From Thermosulfurimonas marina (GTDB lineage: Bacteria > Desulfobacterota > Thermodesulfobacteria > Thermodesulfobacteriales > Thermodesulfobacteriaceae), in assembly GCF_012317585.1 (NCBI RefSeq), contig NZ_CP042909.1:1116001-1180000 (forward strand): a DNA stretch of 64,000 bases. Direction: 5' to 3'. This document shows, piece after piece, positions 61,328-64,000 of this stretch. A model generated the notes under the pieces. The model was not told where the DNA came from and ran no database searches. It saw nothing but the letters and a program-made list of their open reading frames with translations. A program made the position numbers and the translations under genes. The first letter of the stretch is position 1. Each line of letters opens with the position of its first letter.

Positions 61328-61356
61328 TTTATACACAAAAGTCGGCCAAGGGTCAA
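61328..61356 (-). promoter_or_regulatory. Promoter of the zinc-ribbon protein gene
   Basis: On the minus strand TTGACC (61356-61351), 17-base spacer, TATAAA (61333-61328), 33 bases before the ATG at 61295. Confidence 0.65.
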
Positions 61357-61362
61357 GAGGGC

Positions 61363-61390
61363 TTGGCGGGAAGGATCCGGGAGCTAGAAT
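61363..61390 (+). promoter_or_regulatory. Promoter of the beta-hydroxyacid dehydrogenase gene
   Basis: TTGGCG (61363-61368), 16-base spacer, TAGAAT (61385-61390), 34 bases before the ATG at 61424. It is divergent from the zinc-ribbon gene promoter. Confidence 0.5.
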
Positions 61391-61423
61391 TAAGTCGGTA
61401 AGAGTCAGCTGTGGGAGGGAACG

Positions 61424-62266
61424 ATGAAGCTGGGATGGATAGGGGCGGGATCTTTAGGGAAGGCCATGCTCGGAAGGCTTATCTCTCAGGGGTGGCGTCC
61501 GCTGACCTGGAACCGCACTCCGGGAAAGCTTGAGGGGCTCGAGGTGGAGCGGGCCTCCTCCCCGGAGGAAGTCCTCCAGGAAAGCGAGGTCCTGGCCCTC
61601 TGTCTCCACGACTCCTTGGCCGTAAAAGAGATCCTTTCCCGGCTCTCCAGAGAAGGATTTCAGGGAAAGATCGTAGTCGATTTCACCACTAATCATTTTG
61701 AAAAGGTGAGGGAATTCCACGAGCTGGTTGCGCGGGGCGGAGGGAGTTATCTCGAAAGCCCGGTCCTGGGAAGCGTTGTTCCGGCTTCCCGAGGAGAGTT
61801 AACTATTTTGGTAAGTGGCCAAAAGGAAGCCTGGGAAAAGGTCAAGCCCCTCCTTGAGCTTTTGGGCCGGCGCATTTTCTTTTTTGAAGAGCCCGGAAAG
61901 GCCAGCCGTCTCAAGCTGGTGAATAATCAGGTCCTGGGGGGCTTCTTAGCCGTGCTCTCCGAAGCGGTGGCTTTAGCGGAAGAGGCCGGTCTCGAGAGGG
62001 CCGAGGTCCTGGAGGTCCTGGAGTCTGGGGCCGGGCGTTCCCTGGTGCTGGCGGCCAAAAAGGCCAAGTTTTTGAAGGAGGACTTTTCCCCCCATTTTTC
62101 GGTAAAGAATATGCTCAAAGACCTGGACTATCTTTCGGAGATGGCCCGCAAGATCCGGAAAGGACTTCCGGTGACCGCTGAGGTCCGGGAGCTTTACCGG
62201 AGCGCCCTGCGCCGCGATCCGGAAAAGGATTTTCTCCTGGTATGGGAGGTCCTCCGCGACCTATAA
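61424..62266 (+). CDS. NAD(P)-dependent beta-hydroxyacid dehydrogenase family protein
   Basis: A 280-residue member of the 3-hydroxyisobutyrate/6-phosphogluconate dehydrogenase superfamily. The Rossmann motif is GWIGAGSLGKAMLGRL, with WNRTPGK after strand 2 suggesting NADP. SPVLGSVVPASRGELTILVSG is the substrate loop and KLVNNQVLGG carries the catalytic Lys. Relatives reduce succinic or glyoxylic semialdehyde; the substrate here is open. It overlaps the convergent methyltransferase by 6 bases. Confidence 0.92.
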   Translation: MKLGWIGAGSLGKAMLGRLISQGWRPLTWNRTPGKLEGLEVERASSPEEVLQESEVLALCLHDSLAVKEILSRLSREGFQGKIVVDFTTNHFEKVREFHELVARGGGSYLESPVLGSVVPASRGELTILVSGQKEAWEKVKPLLELLGRRIFFFEEPGKASRLKLVNNQVLGGFLAVLSEAVALAEEAGLERAEVLEVLESGAGRSLVLAAKKAKFLKEDFSPHFSVKNMLKDLDYLSEMARKIRKGLPVTAEVRELYRSALRRDPEKDFLLVWEVLRDL

Positions 62267-63364
62267 ACCCTTTAGAAAGGCGCAGCGGAGGCCCCCATGT
62301 TCGGTGACCAGGAGAGTCCGGAAGGTGAGGCCGGTCAGCTTCTCTAAGGCCCTTTTCCGGTGAGAGGGAAAGATGAGGGTGAGCCGCCAGCCGGAAAAGC
62401 GTTGACGGAGGATTTCTCCCAGCGTGCGGTAAAGGCCCTCCGGGTTCCGAAGACGCACTCTCCGGCCATAGGGAGGATCGGTTACCAGGTAGCCCGGGCC
62501 GCCTTTCGGGGGCGCTAAAGTTTTTAGCTCACACTGGAATACCTTTACCCAGGCCGAAAGGCCCAGGGCTTCCAGGTTTTTCCGGGTGGCGGAGACCATG
62601 TCCTCGGAGGCGTCAGCCGCGAAGATGAGCGGTTGGGCCGGAGGAGGCTTTTCTCGGGCCCGGGCCTTCTCCTTGAGGGCTTCCCACAGTTCGCGTGGAA
62701 AGTGAGGCCAGGCCTCAAAAGGAAAGCGGCGCAGGAGCCCCGGAGCCCTTCCTGCGGCCAGCATGGCCGCTTCGGCCGGAATGGTCCCGGTGCCGCAGAA
62801 GGGGTCAAGGAGGGGGGCCTCCCTTTCCCAGCCCGAGGCCAGTACCAGAGCCGCGGCCAGATTTTCTCTTAAGGCCGTGAGCCCTTGGCCTATCTTGTAG
62901 CCTCGGCGAAAGAGATCCCCCGAGGGGTCAAGACTTATAGTGCAGACATCCTTTACCACCCGCACCACCACGGCCAGCTCTTCTTCTCCTTCCCGAATGG
63001 ACCTTCCCCGCTTCCGGGAAACCACTTCCTCCAAACGTTCCCTGATGGCCCCCTCGTGATAAAGACGAGAACGATAGGAAGTTACCCGAAACCGGACGCG
63101 GAAATTTTCGGGAATCCAGATCTCCCAAGGGATTTTTGCGGCCTGACGCTTGAGCTCCCCGAAGGTTTCCGCTCGGAAACGGGCCAGGCGCAGCAGAATG
63201 CGGCTCGCCACCCGCAGCCAGAGGTGGGCCAGAAGCATCTCTCGCCAAAGCCCTTGAAAGACCACCCCTCCTTCGATCTTTTTTCCCGAAAGGCCCAGGG
63301 CTTGAAGCTCTTGGGCCACAAAATCTTCCAGCCCCGGAGGACAGACCGCCAGAAACTCCCACAT
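62261..63364 (-). CDS. THUMP-domain class I RNA methyltransferase (RlmL N-terminal/UPF0020 type)
   Basis: A 367-residue SAM-dependent RNA methyltransferase from the ATG at 63364 (GGAGAGGG site). An N-terminal ferredoxin-like/THUMP region (residues ~1-155) is followed by the UPF0020 catalytic domain with LLDPFCGTGTIPAEAAMLA, the SAM acidic residue in FAADASEDM and the N-methyltransferase motif TDPPYGRR. This matches enzymes making m2G in 23S rRNA (RlmL/YcbY N-terminal half) or tRNA. The C-terminal RlmK half is absent. Confidence 0.92.
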   Translation of the reverse strand: MWEFLAVCPPGLEDFVAQELQALGLSGKKIEGGVVFQGLWREMLLAHLWLRVASRILLRLARFRAETFGELKRQAAKIPWEIWIPENFRVRFRVTSYRSRLYHEGAIRERLEEVVSRKRGRSIREGEEELAVVVRVVKDVCTISLDPSGDLFRRGYKIGQGLTALRENLAAALVLASGWEREAPLLDPFCGTGTIPAEAAMLAAGRAPGLLRRFPFEAWPHFPRELWEALKEKARAREKPPPAQPLIFAADASEDMVSATRKNLEALGLSAWVKVFQCELKTLAPPKGGPGYLVTDPPYGRRVRLRNPEGLYRTLGEILRQRFSGWRLTLIFPSHRKRALEKLTGLTFRTLLVTEHGGLRCAFLKGL

Positions 63365-63534
63365 TTTGCCCTCTCCGAAGACCAAACTATAGCCTCTCAA
63401 GAATCTCGAGAGGTTTTTATGATAGGTCAAATCGATAATTTTTACAAGTGTACTTTAATAAAAACAGTATTAATTGCAAAATCGATCGTTATGATTAAAA
63501 TTGCCGATCAATTTGGGGCGAATTGGAGGAGGGG

Positions 63535-64000
63535 ATGTTCGGGCGCAGGGATTTTCTCAAGCTGGTGGGAGGGGTACTCCTTTGGAGTGGTGTGGGCCCA
63601 GCGGAAAAAGTCTTGGCTGCGGCGGGGATAAGCTTCGCGTCTCAGAGATGTATCGGTTGTCAGGCTTGTGTGCTGGCTTGTCAGAATGCCCGGGGGCTCT
63701 CTCCGGAGGAGCGGTTTGCAGAGATCCGCTTTGTGGAGTGGGGCCGTTTCCCTCAAGTGCGCGGAAGGTTTGAAAGGAAGCTCACCGGTTGCGATCTCTG
63801 TGTGGGGCGGCCCTGGCCTCCAGTTTGCGTGCAGGTCTGTCCCACCGGGGCTTTGTATCTGGCAGGAATCCCCAAAAAGGCGCCCCCCGTTCTAAAGAAC
63901 GGGGAGCGGCTGATCCATACGGTTTGTCTGGCCTGCAATGCCAGGTGCGGACTACGGGTCAGGGTGCAGGGGGCGCGGCCGGTTTCCTTTGAGGGGAACC
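63535..64000 (+). CDS. Tat-exported ferredoxin-molybdopterin oxidoreductase fusion (3' partial)
   Basis: The frame begins at the ATG at 63535 after GGAGGAGGGG and is open to the right edge (155 residues seen). A Tat signal with RRDFLKLVGG is followed by a ferredoxin part: CIGCQACVLAC, then CDLC and CVQVCPTGAL, enough for two [4Fe-4S] clusters. After about residue 133 the stretch CLACNARCGLRVRVQG is the start of a molybdopterin oxidoreductase with its own cluster. The normally separate PsrB/PhsB-like electron-transfer subunit therefore seems to be fused in front of the catalytic subunit. Likely substrates are sulfur compounds such as polysulfide, thiosulfate or tetrathionate; that is inference. 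Confidence 0.85.
   Translation, partial: MFGRRDFLKLVGGVLLWSGVGPAEKVLAAAGISFASQRCIGCQACVLACQNARGLSPEERFAEIRFVEWGRFPQVRGRFERKLTGCDLCVGRPWPPVCVQVCPTGALYLAGIPKKAPPVLKNGERLIHTVCLACNARCGLRVRVQGARPVSFEGN

Overview
The window is 64 kb of GC-rich, gene-dense chromosome from an anaerobic, probably thermophilic, diderm bacterium. The best fit is a sulfur-metabolising member of the Desulfobacterota/Thermodesulfobacteriota, which is an inference. It rests on an LptD outer-membrane protein, the AhbD haem route, a Re-citrate-synthase-like enzyme, two-subunit 2-oxoacid:ferredoxin oxidoreductase, a DUF39 (HcyBio) homocysteine protein, two TauE/SafE exporters, a CoA-disulfide-reductase/rhodanese fusion, a multihaem cytochrome c and a Tat-exported ferredoxin/molybdopterin protein. 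No phage, transposon or CRISPR array was seen.

Layout. 1-8.9 kb: end of a chemoreceptor with a CZB domain, a tiny RCKP zinc protein, argJ - small Cys-rich protein - surE, a small HTH protein, then a leftward block ribF/carA/prfB, where prfB carries a classical programmed +1 frameshift, and a PhoU-DUF47 fusion. 8.96-16.1 kb: one leftward run with mostly overlapping or nearly touching genes, in transcription order CoA-disulfide reductase-rhodanese, crcB, DUF190, hisS, tauE, a CBS protein, HcyBio, larE. 16.2-25.5 kb: trpD-ktrB-ktrA rightward; ClC channel, TauE/SafE with a DUF1634-like partner, tandem Usp, and an Ig-like/ion transporter leftward. 25.5-29.7 kb: trmH-like, Crp-like, tRNA-Met, tRNA-Cys, queD, queE, cstA. 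29.7-37.4 kb: class II aldolase, korB, korA(gamma-alpha), epimerase, Cys-cluster protein, DUF1015, a DUF948-like/YtxH envelope pair, nadK. 37.4-44.2 kb: lptD-nadE-cobO rightward and dnaX-ybaB-recR leftward. 44.2-47.9 kb: a lower-GC octahaem cytochrome gene broken at an A6/T6 run, ahbD, MOSC, FAH. 48-52 kb: mscS-PNP-RNase G, and a metallo-hydrolase coupled to a Re-citrate synthase/Cache fusion. 54-59.5 kb: a complete rRNA operon (three tandem promoters, 16S, tRNA-Ile, tRNA-Ala, 23S, 5S, terminator). 59.5-64 kb: AAA ATPase, a zinc-ribbon protein with an operator-like palindrome, a beta-hydroxyacid dehydrogenase, a THUMP methyltransferase, and the start of the ferredoxin/molybdopterin fusion running off the right edge.

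Most notable: (1) a DRE-TIM Re-citrate-synthase-like enzyme fused to a C-terminal Cache/PDC sensor domain, apparently coupled to a metallo-hydrolase that seems to start at a non-AUG codon; (2) the HcyBio/CBS/[4Fe-4S]-type LarE operon, a candidate sulfide-to-homocysteine module; (3) the single-base frameshift in the octahaem cytochrome; (4) the ferredoxin-molybdopterin fusion at the edge. All coordinates and motifs were read by eye from the sequence; no database search was run.
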